Shown here: piece after piece, positions 1 through 7,251 of the stretch
Numbering within the stretch: position 1 is the stretch's first letter
Layout: every line of letters begins with the position of its first letter
Origin: Geodermatophilaceae bacterium
Lineage (GTDB): Bacteria > Actinomycetota > Actinomycetes > Mycobacteriales > Geodermatophilaceae
Direction: 5' to 3'
NCBI GenBank assembly: GCA_013811805.1
Contig: JACCUM010000121.1
Span: 1-19,600, forward strand
DNA: 19,600 nucleotides
The notes under the pieces: generated by a model
Told to the model about the DNA's origin: nothing
Seen by the model: the letters and a program-made list of their open reading frames with translations, nothing else
The model's database searches: none
Translations under genes and position numbers: made by a program

Positions 1-96
1 AAGAAGGCCCCCGCGAAGAAGGCGGCCACCAAGAGGGCAGCCGCCAAGACTCTTGCCAGAAAGCCGGCAAAGAAGGCAACGAAGGGCGAGAAGTAG
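1..96 (+). CDS. hup: HU-like nucleoid protein, C-terminal tail (partial, 5' end outside window)
   Basis: Only the last 31 codons and the TAG stop are present. They encode an almost pure lysine/alanine tail with KKA and AKK repeats. This is typical of the basic C-terminal extension of actinobacterial HU proteins (HupB/HupS/Hlp type), which bind DNA through an N-terminal HU fold that would lie left of the window. The convergent neighbour is a MutT1-type gene followed by ppk, matching the hupB-mutT1-ppk order I recall from mycobacteria, and this supports the call. A histone H1-like or other lysine-rich protein cannot be excluded from the tail alone. Confidence 0.72.
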   Translation, partial: KKAPAKKAATKRAAAKTLARKPAKKATKGEK

Positions 97-134
97 CGTC
101 AACCTCGGCCACGGCAGCCGTACTTCTCTACGGG

Positions 135-168
135 ATAGGTCCCCTCAGACGGTGCTCTGGGGACCTAT
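135..168. terminator. Bidirectional hairpin between hup and mutT1
   Basis: A 10-bp perfect inverted repeat (ATAGGTCCCC at 135-144, GGGGACCTAT at 159-168) encloses a 14-nt loop in which AGA (147-149) can also pair with TCT (156-158). It lies between two convergent genes and runs into the mutT1 stop codon (165-167). No T-tract follows on either strand, which is common for actinobacterial terminators. The function is inferred from position and symmetry. Confidence 0.65.
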
Positions 169-1094
169 TCCGTAACGCAAGCCGATTGTTCGGTGTCGGC
201 TACGGCCACTTTCTTGGGCGGCGGATAGTAGTCGGCGCGTACCCGACTCCCGTTGACCGCCAACGCCCATACGCCGGCCTTCGCCGCCACCTGGCGCATG
301 GGTTCCGGCGCTTCGGGTGCAGACACCCAGCTCATCAAAGTCGGAATCACCCCGCCCTGACTGGCGATGACCGTCACCTGCTCGGTGGAGTCGAGGTCGG
401 CCAGCAGGCGTTGCGCCGCCGGTCGAGGGTCCGCGGTGAACTCGTCCTCACCGAACATCGGCGCCGCTTCGACGTCCAGCCCGAGCGCTCGGGCAAGTGG
501 TTGCACGGTCTGTACGCATCGCAGCGCCGGTGCGGCAAGCACCCGGGTCGGGGCGAAGCCAGTCAACAGTGGCGTCAGTCCCTGTGCCTGTCGCATACCT
601 CGATCAACCAGCGGTCTGGCGACGTCCGGCCCGTCGAAGTCGCTGCGATGCCCGGCATCTGCGTGGCGTACGAGCACCACCCGAACAACACTCGGTGGGA
701 GATCGTCCAATTCGTCGGCCAGCCGCCGGTCGTGGGCGTAGCTGAGTTTCTTACGGGCGCGGGACAACGGAACCCAGCGGACCTCGTCGACCTCACGGTT
801 GGCGGTGAACTCGCCACCGCGGGGGCACATCACCCAGTAGGTGACTTCTTTGGGTCCATCGATCGTGCGATAGCGGACTGCCGGCATGCGATGCCCGACG
901 ATGACAGACAGGCCGGTCTCCTCCGCGACCTCCCGGATCGCCCCGGCGAGCAGCGACTCCCCTTTGTGCAGTTTGCCTTTTGGAAAGGTCCAGTCGCGGT
1001 ACCGAGGACGGTGGACGAGCAGTACCTCGATCTCGTTCGACTCCACGGTCGGCCGCCAGATGATGCCTCCGGCGGCGAGGACCGGATTGCGCAC
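165..1094 (-). CDS. mutT1: MutT1-type Nudix hydrolase with C-terminal histidine-phosphatase domain
   Basis: This is a 309-aa two-domain protein. The N-terminal half has a complete Nudix box at residues 40-62 (G40, E46, R54-E55, E58-E59, G61), which binds Mg2+ and hydrolyses nucleoside diphosphate-X bonds. The C-terminal half has the histidine-phosphatase RHA motif at 143-145 and a downstream R-x-x-x-T (R192-T196). The same architecture is known for mycobacterial MutT1, which sanitises 8-oxo-dGTP/8-oxo-GTP and can also act on diadenosine polyphosphates. The start is GTG at 1092-1094, 9 bp after the ppk stop, so it is probably cotranscribed with and downstream of ppk. The second phosphatase histidine expected near residue 246 is Gln (ASQGG), so activity of the second domain is uncertain. 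Confidence 0.9.
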   Translation of the reverse strand: MRNPVLAAGGIIWRPTVESNEIEVLLVHRPRYRDWTFPKGKLHKGESLLAGAIREVAEETGLSVIVGHRMPAVRYRTIDGPKEVTYWVMCPRGGEFTANREVDEVRWVPLSRARKKLSYAHDRRLADELDDLPPSVVRVVLVRHADAGHRSDFDGPDVARPLVDRGMRQAQGLTPLLTGFAPTRVLAAPALRCVQTVQPLARALGLDVEAAPMFGEDEFTADPRPAAQRLLADLDSTEQVTVIASQGGVIPTLMSWVSAPEAPEPMRQVAAKAGVWALAVNGSRVRADYYPPPKKVAVADTEQSACVTE

Positions 1095-1103
1095 GAAGGC
1101 GGC

Positions 1104-3242
1104 CTAGCCGACCCGGTCGGCAAGCCTGGCGATCAGGCCAGCCTGGTGGTCCACGTTCCCGGACCGGACCCAGCTACCGTCTGAGGTGAGGTTCCAGCAC
1201 CGGATGGAGGCTCCCCATGCCGAGTCGGTGACGTCTGAGAGCTGTGACCTGGCCACCCGGTCGGTTACTTGGAGCATGACCTCGATCCGGCGATCGAGGT
1301 TGCGGTGCATCATGTCTGCGCTTCCCAGCCACCATTCCTGCTCCTCGCCGTTGCGGAAACTGATGACCCGGGAGTGCTCGAGGAAGCGTCCGACGATCGA
1401 ACGGACCTCGATGTTGTCCGAGAGTCCGGGTACCCCGGGCCGCAGGGCGCAGATGCCGCGAACCAGGAGCCGGACCTGCACTCCGGACTGGGAGGCGCGG
1501 TACAGCCCGTCGATGATGCCTTCGTCCACCAGAGAGTTGATCTTGAACATCACACTCGCCGGACGGCCTTCCCGGGCATGGTCGATCTCCCGTTCGATCC
1601 GGTCGAGCAGCCCCTGGCGGATGCCACGTGGCGAGACCAGGAGCGTGCGGTAATTGGTTTGACGCGAGTAGCCGGTCAGGGCGTTGAACAAGTCGGTCAG
1701 GTCGGCCCCCACTCGGGAGTCGGCGGTCAGGATGCCGAAGTCCTCGTACAGGCGCGCGGTCTTGGGGTTGTAGTTGCCGGTCCCGAGATGACAGTAGCGC
1801 CGGATCACACCGTTCTCGCTGCGCACCACCAGCGCGGTCTTGCAGTGTGTCTTGAGTCCGACCAGTCCGTAGACGACGTGACAGCCCGCCTGTTCCAACT
1901 GCCGGGCCCAACTGATGTTGGCGGCTTCGTCGAAACGCGCCTTGATCTCGACCAGGACGACGACCTGCTTGCCGGCCCTCGCCGCGTCACTGAGCGCCTC
2001 CACGATCGGCGAGTCACCGGACGTCCGGTAGAGGGTCTGTTTGATGGCCAGGACATGCGGGTCCTCGGCGGCCTGCTCGATGAACCGCTGGACGCTGGTG
2101 GCGAAGGAGTCGTACGGGTGGTGCACCAGCACGTCACCTTCGCGCAGCGTGGCGAAGACGCTCTTCGGAGTCTCCCCTTCGGACAACCGAGGATGCGTGG
2201 CCGGAACGAAGGTCTCGTCCTTGAGTTCTGGACGGTCCAACCGGTAGAGGGCCATCAGTGCCGAAAGGTCCAGTAACCCAGGGACTCCAACCACATCAGA
2301 CTCGGTGATCCCCAGTTCCGTGAGCAGGAAGCCGAGCACTTCGGGATCCATGCTGTCGGTGACCTCGAGCCGAACGGCTGGACCGAACCGACGCCGGGCG
2401 AGTTCGCGTTCCAGGGCCTGCAGGAGGTCCTCGTCGCGATCGTCCTCCACGTCGAAGTCGGCGTTTCGCGTCACTCGGAAGACGTGCTGAGCGATCACCT
2501 CGTTGCCGGGAAACAGCTGCTGGAGGTGGGCCGAGATGAGATCTTCCAGTGGCAGGAAGCTCTGGCCGTCAGCGAGCGTCACGAACCGTGGAACGTTGTT
2601 GGGCACTTTGACCCGGGCGAATCTTGAAGGCCCGCCGCCATGGTCGCGGATCAGCACGGCCAGGTTCAGGGACAGGCCGCTGATGTACGGAAAGGGGTGC
2701 GCCGGATCGACGGCCAGAGGCGTGAGCACCGGAAAGACGTGGTCGCGGAAGTACTCCCGAAGCCGGGCCGCCTCGCCTCGCTCGAGTTCGTCCCAGTGGA
2801 CGATGCGGATGCCTTCGGCCTCCAGTGCAGGCGCGATGTCCTTGGCGAAGCAGGCGGCGTGCTGGGTGGACAGATCCTGAGTACGGGCGTTGATCCGCTC
2901 CAACTGATCGCGGGAGGACAGTCCGTCGAGCGAGCGCATCGACAGGCCGGTGCTTTGACGTCGCTTCAGTCCGGCGACGCGGACCATGTAGAACTCATCC
3001 AGGTTCGAGGCGAAGATGGCCAGGAACTTCGTACGTTCCAGCAGCGGCAGGCTCTGATCCTGGGCCAGGGACAGGACTCGAGCGTTGAAGTCCAGCCAGG
3101 ACAGCTCCCGGTTGAGATATCGATCGGCCGGCAAGGCGACGTCGGCGGTGGGCAGTGCATCGTCGAACTCTGCATCACCGGCCGACCTGCTTGCGGAGGT
3201 GACCGCTACGGGATCGGGCATCCCCTCATGATGGCGCACCAA
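1104..3242 (-). CDS. ppk1: Polyphosphate kinase 1
   Basis: This 712-aa PPK1 reversibly makes inorganic polyphosphate from the ATP gamma-phosphate. The N domain begins at R41-Y-L-N-R-E-L-S-W; the head domain follows, then the two phospholipase D-like catalytic domains. H466 (KTHCK) corresponds to the autophosphorylated histidine and H485 (HLGTGNYN) to the second essential histidine. Their 19-residue spacing matches E. coli H435/H454. The start is uncertain: the frame opens at TTG 3240-3242, immediately followed by GTG, and an ATG lies at 3219-3221. None has a well-spaced ribosome binding site, and residues before about 40 are not conserved. It sits in a minus-strand operon between a cold-shock-like gene and mutT1. 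Length is normal for the family. Confidence 0.96.
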   Translation of the reverse strand: MVRHHEGMPDPVAVTSASRSAGDAEFDDALPTADVALPADRYLNRELSWLDFNARVLSLAQDQSLPLLERTKFLAIFASNLDEFYMVRVAGLKRRQSTGLSMRSLDGLSSRDQLERINARTQDLSTQHAACFAKDIAPALEAEGIRIVHWDELERGEAARLREYFRDHVFPVLTPLAVDPAHPFPYISGLSLNLAVLIRDHGGGPSRFARVKVPNNVPRFVTLADGQSFLPLEDLISAHLQQLFPGNEVIAQHVFRVTRNADFDVEDDRDEDLLQALERELARRRFGPAVRLEVTDSMDPEVLGFLLTELGITESDVVGVPGLLDLSALMALYRLDRPELKDETFVPATHPRLSEGETPKSVFATLREGDVLVHHPYDSFATSVQRFIEQAAEDPHVLAIKQTLYRTSGDSPIVEALSDAARAGKQVVVLVEIKARFDEAANISWARQLEQAGCHVVYGLVGLKTHCKTALVVRSENGVIRRYCHLGTGNYNPKTARLYEDFGILTADSRVGADLTDLFNALTGYSRQTNYRTLLVSPRGIRQGLLDRIEREIDHAREGRPASVMFKINSLVDEGIIDGLYRASQSGVQVRLLVRGICALRPGVPGLSDNIEVRSIVGRFLEHSRVISFRNGEEQEWWLGSADMMHRNLDRRIEVMLQVTDRVARSQLSDVTDSAWGASIRCWNLTSDGSWVRSGNVDHQAGLIARLADRVG

Positions 3243-3311
3243 CGTGAACGCAGGTCAATGACGTTCGGCGACGCGGCATTCACGATTGATCGGCGCCGCC
3301 CACCGCCCGGC

Positions 3312-3563
3312 TCAGGCCAGGGTGATCAAGGTGACCCGGCAGGGGCCAAGCGCGTCGTAGTCGAGCCGTACGCGCTGTCCCAGCCTCAGCAGCCGCAGGC
3401 CTCCCGCGCCAAAGGCCGAGCCAGGGAAGTCCTCTCGCTGACCGTTGTCGTGCAGGACGGCGCCGGCTCCGGTGTCCGGGTCGAATTCGGCGACGGTTGC
3501 TTGCCGGGATCGCGGACGGTCGGGTTCGGAGGACCTCTCTCCCACCGGCGGCTCAACAGGCAC
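3312..3563 (-). CDS. Small divergent cold-shock-domain-like protein
   Basis: This 83-aa protein has a polar N-terminal tail (residues 1-20) followed by a segment that fits a single OB-fold/cold-shock domain: TVAEFDPDTGAGAV (23-36), an acidic/polar turn, AFGAGGLRLLRLGQRVRLDYD (50-70 region) and a final beta strand VTLITL. It lacks the aromatic RNP1/RNP2 residues of classical CspA (KGFGFI, VFVHF), so ordinary single-stranded RNA binding is doubtful. The GTG start (3561-3563) overlaps the fbiD stop (TGA 3553-3555) by 11 bp, which suggests translational coupling. A GTG six codons further in is an alternative start. Similar small proteins occur beside ppk/fbiD in actinobacteria as I recall, but no function is known to me. 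Confidence 0.7.
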   Translation of the reverse strand: MPVEPPVGERSSEPDRPRSRQATVAEFDPDTGAGAVLHDNGQREDFPGSAFGAGGLRLLRLGQRVRLDYDALGPCRVTLITLA

Positions 3564-4266
3564 AGGCAGCCAACGCCGGTGCCAATAGGACCAGTTGGGC
3601 AGCAGTGGCTGGCCCCAAGCCCATCCGGGAGGCTACTGCGAGATCAGCCGGAGTATCCAGATCGCGGCGCAGGCTCGGCCACCCGCCACCAAGACCGAAC
3701 GCGCCCGACCGGTGATGTGCCTGCGCAGACTTGATTCCGAACCGCGGATCGAGGTCCTGTCCGGGCAGCGCAGTCAGCAGAGTCGTACCAGTGCCCTCGA
3801 CGTCGGTGACAAAGGCGCGGGCGTGCCTGGCGGCCTGATCCAGGGCGTCGGTCAATTCCCCTTCGCGCAGGGCTGCGAGGTCCGCCGACAGCGCCGCCAC
3901 CCCAGAGTCTGGCCGCTGCGCGGCCACCATGGCGGCGCCGTAACGTAAGGCTGCGTTGAGGCCGTCGTCAGGCGCATCCGGAACGACCCGGGCTCCGAGC
4001 GCGGACAGCGTGTCGGCGGCAAGCCGGTCGTCGGTGACCACAACGACGACCGAAACGGTTGCCGAGGCCAGTGCGGCACAGACGGTGTCGCTGGCCATAG
4101 CGAGAGCGATCCGGCCGTTGGCCGGAAGCAGGGCCGCGTCAGGCGGCGGGTCGGCGGAGGATGGACTTTCGGTGAGGAGCGGGTCGGCCGTGTGGTCAAC
4201 CAAGGCCGCGGAAAGTCGCGTCTTGGCCAGCGACAGGCGCTTGACCGGGATCACGATCGACCACAT
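3553..4266 (-). CDS. fbiD: Phosphoenolpyruvate guanylyltransferase (CofC/FbiD), coenzyme F420 biosynthesis
   Basis: This 237-aa nucleotidyltransferase matches the CofC/FbiD family. N-terminal WSIVIPVKRLSLAKTRLS (2-19) is the GTP-binding start of the fold, D129 lies in the SADLAAL equivalent of the usual GDLPAL motif, and the C-terminal DPRFG (173-177), HHRSGA (184-189) and DLDTPADL (202-209) motifs are intact. In actinobacteria this enzyme activates phosphoenolpyruvate with GTP to form enolpyruvyl-diphospho-guanosine, used by FbiA in F420 synthesis. The ATG at 4264-4266 is chosen because homology starts there and GGAAGG lies just upstream; ATG 4279-4281 is an alternative and the open frame extends to 4833 without similarity. 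Residues about 26-52 are a proline-rich insertion compared with mycobacterial FbiD. First gene of the fbiD-ppk-mutT1 operon. Confidence 0.9.
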   Translation of the reverse strand: MWSIVIPVKRLSLAKTRLSAALVDHTADPLLTESPSSADPPPDAALLPANGRIALAMASDTVCAALASATVSVVVVVTDDRLAADTLSALGARVVPDAPDDGLNAALRYGAAMVAAQRPDSGVAALSADLAALREGELTDALDQAARHARAFVTDVEGTGTTLLTALPGQDLDPRFGIKSAQAHHRSGAFGLGGGWPSLRRDLDTPADLAVASRMGLGPATAAQLVLLAPALAACAC

Positions 4267-4293
4267 CACGCCTTCCAGCATGGCACCTCGCCG

Positions 4294-5052
4294 ATGAGCG
4301 ATCGGGAGGAGTCGGCTGGCACCGTGGAACGCGGTCGGCACAGCCGTGGACACATCAGCTGGGGGCTCTGGCTGATGCTGATCGTCTTTCATCCCATGGC
4401 CGACCTCGTCTTTCGCCGCGACGTCTGGCACGGCGAGCGGATCCCGGCCAGCGGACCGGTCATCATCGTGGCCAATCACATCTCCATCGCCGATCCGGTC
4501 TCCTTCGCACGAGCGGTGTGGGATGCCGGACGGATCCCACAGTTCCTCGCCAAGAACACCCTCTACCGCGGGATTTTCGGAGTTGTCCTGCGTAGTGCGG
4601 GGCAGATCCCGGTCTATCGTTCGACCAGCGCAGCGCAGGACTCCTTGCGCGCGGCCGTGGCGGCCCTGCAGCGTGGAGAGGTGGTCTGCATCTACCCGGA
4701 GGGCACCGTCACCCGAGATCCCGACTGGTGGCCGATGGTGGCCAAGAACGGGATCGCCAGATTGGTGCTCGCCGTCGATGCACCGGTCATCCCGGTAGGC
4801 CAATGGGGTCCGCAGTTGACCCACGACTACCACACCAAGAGATGGTCGGTCTTGCCCCGGAAGAGGACGGTCTGCAATGTCGGCGAACCGGTCGACGTCT
4901 CGGCCTTCCGTGGCCGGCCGGTCACGGCGGGCCTGTTGCGGGAGATCACCGACGAGATCATGTTCAGCGTGCGCCGAGAGCTGGCCGAGATCCGTCGGGA
5001 GCAGCCGCCGCCGGAGTTCTACCGGGATGCCGAGACCGGAGCCGAGGAGTGA
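4294..5052 (+). CDS. plsC: 1-acyl-sn-glycerol-3-phosphate acyltransferase (PlsC family)
   Basis: This 252-aa acyltransferase transfers a fatty acyl group to lysophosphatidic acid in phospholipid synthesis, at the inner face of the membrane. All four family blocks are visible: NHISIAD (H62-x4-D67 catalytic pair), GQIPVYR (103-109), EGT (136-138) and PVIPVG (164-169). A hydrophobic stretch (about 23-39, WGLWLMLIVFHPM) may anchor the N terminus. Start ATG 4294 is preferred for length, but it has no good ribosome binding site; GTG 4324, 12 nt after GGAGGAG, is a reasonable alternative. Only 27 bp separate it from the divergent fbiD, so each promoter must lie inside or right beside the other gene. 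The stop overlaps the gpsA start by 4 bp, consistent with gpsA supplying glycerol-3-phosphate. Confidence 0.9.
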   Translation: MSDREESAGTVERGRHSRGHISWGLWLMLIVFHPMADLVFRRDVWHGERIPASGPVIIVANHISIADPVSFARAVWDAGRIPQFLAKNTLYRGIFGVVLRSAGQIPVYRSTSAAQDSLRAAVAALQRGEVVCIYPEGTVTRDPDWWPMVAKNGIARLVLAVDAPVIPVGQWGPQLTHDYHTKRWSVLPRKRTVCNVGEPVDVSAFRGRPVTAGLLREITDEIMFSVRRELAEIRREQPPPEFYRDAETGAEE

Positions 5053-6053
5053 GCGGGACTCGCCGGGTAGCCGTGTTGCCGGCCGGTAGTTGGGGGACGA
5101 CCTTCAGCAAGGTCGTCGCCGACGCCGGGGCCGACGTCGTGCTCTGGACTCGTCGGCCAGAACTCGCCGCCACCATTCAGGAGCAGCGGGTGAACCCGGA
5201 CTATCTGCCGGGTCTGCGACTGCCCGATGGGGTCCGAGCTACCCACGATGTGCGAGAGGCGTTGTCCGGCGCGGAGTTCGTGGTGATCGCCGTACCGTCG
5301 CAGACGCTGCGGGAGAACCTTGTGTCCTGGCGGCCGCATCTTCCGCGCACTGCGACGTTCGTGAGTCTGATGAAAGGGATAGAACTCGGGACCGCCAAAC
5401 GCATGAGCGAGGTCATCGCCGAAGTCGTCGGGGTGGACGCTGACCAGGTGGCGGTGGTCAGCGGGCCGAATCTGGCTCACGAGATCGCCCAGGAGCAACC
5501 TTCCGCGACCGTGGTCGCCTGTTCCGACCACGACCGAGCGGTCATGGTCCAGCAGACCTGCCGCACGGCTTATCTTCGGCCGTACACGAATAGCGACGTC
5601 GTGGGCTGCGAGTTGGGTGGAGCGATCAAGAACGTGATCGCCCTGGCTGTCGGCATCGCAGGAGGTATGGGGTTCGGGGACAACACCCGGGCCAGCTTGA
5701 TCACCCGTGGGCTGACCGAGATGGCCCGCCTGGGGGTCAGTCTCGGCGCCGAACCGGGAACCTTCGCCGGCCTGGCCGGTCTCGGTGATCTGGTGGCCAC
5801 ATGTTCCTCCCCGCTGTCCCGGAACCGGACCTTCGGCGAGCGGCTTGGACGCGGGCAGACCCTGAGGCAGGTGTTGGACGAGACCAGGCAGATCGCCGAA
5901 GGCGTGAAGACCTGCCGTTCGGTACTGGATCTGGGTCATCGGGCCGGGGTGTACATGCCGATCACCGCAGCCGTCGTGCAGATCTGCCACGAAGGCGCCT
6001 CTGCCGCATCCATCGTCCGGGCGATGATGGCCAGGGAGGCCAAAGCAGAATGA
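5049..6053 (+). CDS. gpsA: NAD(P)-dependent glycerol-3-phosphate dehydrogenase
   Basis: This 334-aa enzyme reduces dihydroxyacetone phosphate to sn-glycerol-3-phosphate for phospholipid synthesis. Visible features are the N-terminal Rossmann motif (AGSWGTTF, 12-19), NPDYLPG (49-55), catalytic K109 in LMKGIE, SGPN (138-141), K194 in GGAIKNVIALAVGI, the substrate-binding N212-T-R, and AGLGDL (243-248). The start is GTG 5049 in a GTGA overlap with the plsC stop, with GGAG 7-8 nt upstream; the open frame extends left to 4728 but that part has no homology. Oddity: the first glycine of the dinucleotide-binding GxGxxG is proline (P11, CCG at 5079-5081), which is unexpected in an otherwise canonical protein. 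Confidence 0.95.
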   Translation: MSGTRRVAVLPAGSWGTTFSKVVADAGADVVLWTRRPELAATIQEQRVNPDYLPGLRLPDGVRATHDVREALSGAEFVVIAVPSQTLRENLVSWRPHLPRTATFVSLMKGIELGTAKRMSEVIAEVVGVDADQVAVVSGPNLAHEIAQEQPSATVVACSDHDRAVMVQQTCRTAYLRPYTNSDVVGCELGGAIKNVIALAVGIAGGMGFGDNTRASLITRGLTEMARLGVSLGAEPGTFAGLAGLGDLVATCSSPLSRNRTFGERLGRGQTLRQVLDETRQIAEGVKTCRSVLDLGHRAGVYMPITAAVVQICHEGASAASIVRAMMAREAKAE

Positions 6054-7204
6054 GCGGTGAGATGAGCTCCGACGGCTATGGCGACGGCACCCGGGTCGTC
6101 CGATCCGGCAGCACCCCACCGATCCCGGGAATGCCGTTGCACCACGGACCGGTCTTCGCCGCAACTTTCCATCTGGGCGACGCCGAGCCAGGCGCGGACG
6201 GTGCGGATGTCTATGCGCGTTATGACAATCCGACCCTGCGTGATTTCGAATTCTCGCTCGGTGGCCTGGACGGAGGTCGCAGTCTCGCCTTCGCCTCCGG
6301 GATGGCTGCGATGACCGCGGCTTTCTACAGCGTCGTGTCTACGGGGCAACGGCTGCTGATTCCGGCCGACGGCTACTTCACCGGTCGGCTGCTGGCCGAT
6401 GCGCACCTGCGACGATTCGGTGTCCAGATGGCGAGCGTGGCCACCGCGGACGTCGAGCAAAGGCTCCGGGCCGGCGACTTTCCCGGAGCGAGGCTGATCT
6501 TGGTGGAGACGCCGAGCAACCCGGGACTGGACGTCTGTGACATCGCCGCCGTGGCCGAGCTCGCGCACCGGCAGGGTGCCTTACTGGCAGTGGACAACAC
6601 GACCGCAACGCCGCTTGGTCAACGGCCGCTGGCGTTGGGCGCGGACATGGTGCTCGCCAGTGACACAAAGGCCCTGTCCGGTCACAGCGATCTGCTGATG
6701 GGGCACGTCTCGGTGCGCGACGACGAGCTTCTCGCGAGGATCAAGGGCTGGCGGAACCATACGGGAGCTGTGCCAGGTCCGTTCGAGACCTGGCTGGCCC
6801 ACCGCAGCATCGGCACCCTGGACCTGCGATTGGCTCGTCAGGCGGAGAATGCGGCTGCCCTGGCCGACTTGTTGGCCGGTGCCCCACAGGTCACGAACGT
6901 CCGCTGGCCATGGCGGACCGACGATCCGTCGTACCCGCTCGCGAGTCGGCAGATGTTGCGGCCAATGGGCGTTGTGTCAGCCTCGTTCCCCTCGGCTGAC
7001 GCCGTACGCCGACTGCTGGCCGGATCGGAACTGCTCACCGCGGCGACGAGTTTCGGGGGGTTGCATACGACGGTGGATCGGCGCGCTCAGTTCGGCGGGG
7101 ATTCGGTGGCGGAGGGCTTCGTACGTATCTCCTGCGGATGTGAGGACACCATCGACCTGGTCCGAGACGTGACCTCCGCCTTGCGCGCCGTCGTGGGTGG
7201 CTGA
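6050..7204 (+). CDS. PLP-dependent Cys/Met-metabolism enzyme (cystathionine gamma-lyase-like)
   Basis: This 384-aa fold-type I PLP enzyme belongs to the Cys/Met metabolism family (MetB, MetC, CGL, MetZ). Visible motifs are RYDNPT (57-62), the phosphate-binding FASGMAA (81-87), VETPSNP (152-158), D182 in VDNTTATP, and the Schiff-base lysine K207 in SDTKALSGHSD. The family usually has SxTKYxxGHSD, so the tyrosine after lysine is replaced by alanine. Substrate specificity (cystathionine lyase, synthase or another gamma/beta eliminase) cannot be told from sequence. The start ATG 6050 overlaps the gpsA stop (ATGA); ATG 6062 is an alternative. Position in the plsC-gpsA unit does not explain its role. 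Confidence 0.85.
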   Translation: MSGEMSSDGYGDGTRVVRSGSTPPIPGMPLHHGPVFAATFHLGDAEPGADGADVYARYDNPTLRDFEFSLGGLDGGRSLAFASGMAAMTAAFYSVVSTGQRLLIPADGYFTGRLLADAHLRRFGVQMASVATADVEQRLRAGDFPGARLILVETPSNPGLDVCDIAAVAELAHRQGALLAVDNTTATPLGQRPLALGADMVLASDTKALSGHSDLLMGHVSVRDDELLARIKGWRNHTGAVPGPFETWLAHRSIGTLDLRLARQAENAAALADLLAGAPQVTNVRWPWRTDDPSYPLASRQMLRPMGVVSASFPSADAVRRLLAGSELLTAATSFGGLHTTVDRRAQFGGDSVAEGFVRISCGCEDTIDLVRDVTSALRAVVGG

Positions 7205-7238
7205 GCTGCGTCGACCTCGACGCTCGGCCGCGTGCCGA

Positions 7239-7244
7239 TAAGGT
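7239..7244 (+). promoter_or_regulatory. Putative -10 element of a leaderless ddl transcript
   Basis: TAAGGT fits the TANNNT -10 consensus of actinobacterial housekeeping promoters and ends exactly 7 nt before the ddl ATG. Transcription would then begin at or next to the A of the start codon. No Shine-Dalgarno sequence of normal quality is present apart from AAGG inside this element, and no clear -35 hexamer is seen. Inferred from spacing only. Confidence 0.4.
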
Positions 7245-7251
7245 CGCGCGC

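Noticed and set aside
3243..3249. GTTCACG on the minus strand before ppk, resembling one PHO-box unit (GTTCACC)
   Set aside because: Only one half-site is present; no 11-nt direct repeat was found, so PhoP control is not supported.
2640..3734. 364-aa plus-strand open frame opposite ppk and fbiD
   Set aside because: It is antisense to well-conserved PPK, has no recognisable motif, and long antisense frames are expected in GC-rich codon usage.
4267..4833. N-terminal extension of the fbiD frame (189 extra residues)
   Set aside because: It overlaps plsC in antisense, has no homology to CofC/FbiD, and the family start falls at ATG 4266.
4728..5048. N-terminal extension of the gpsA frame
   Set aside because: It runs through the plsC coding region; Rossmann homology begins at GTG 5049 with a stop/start overlap.
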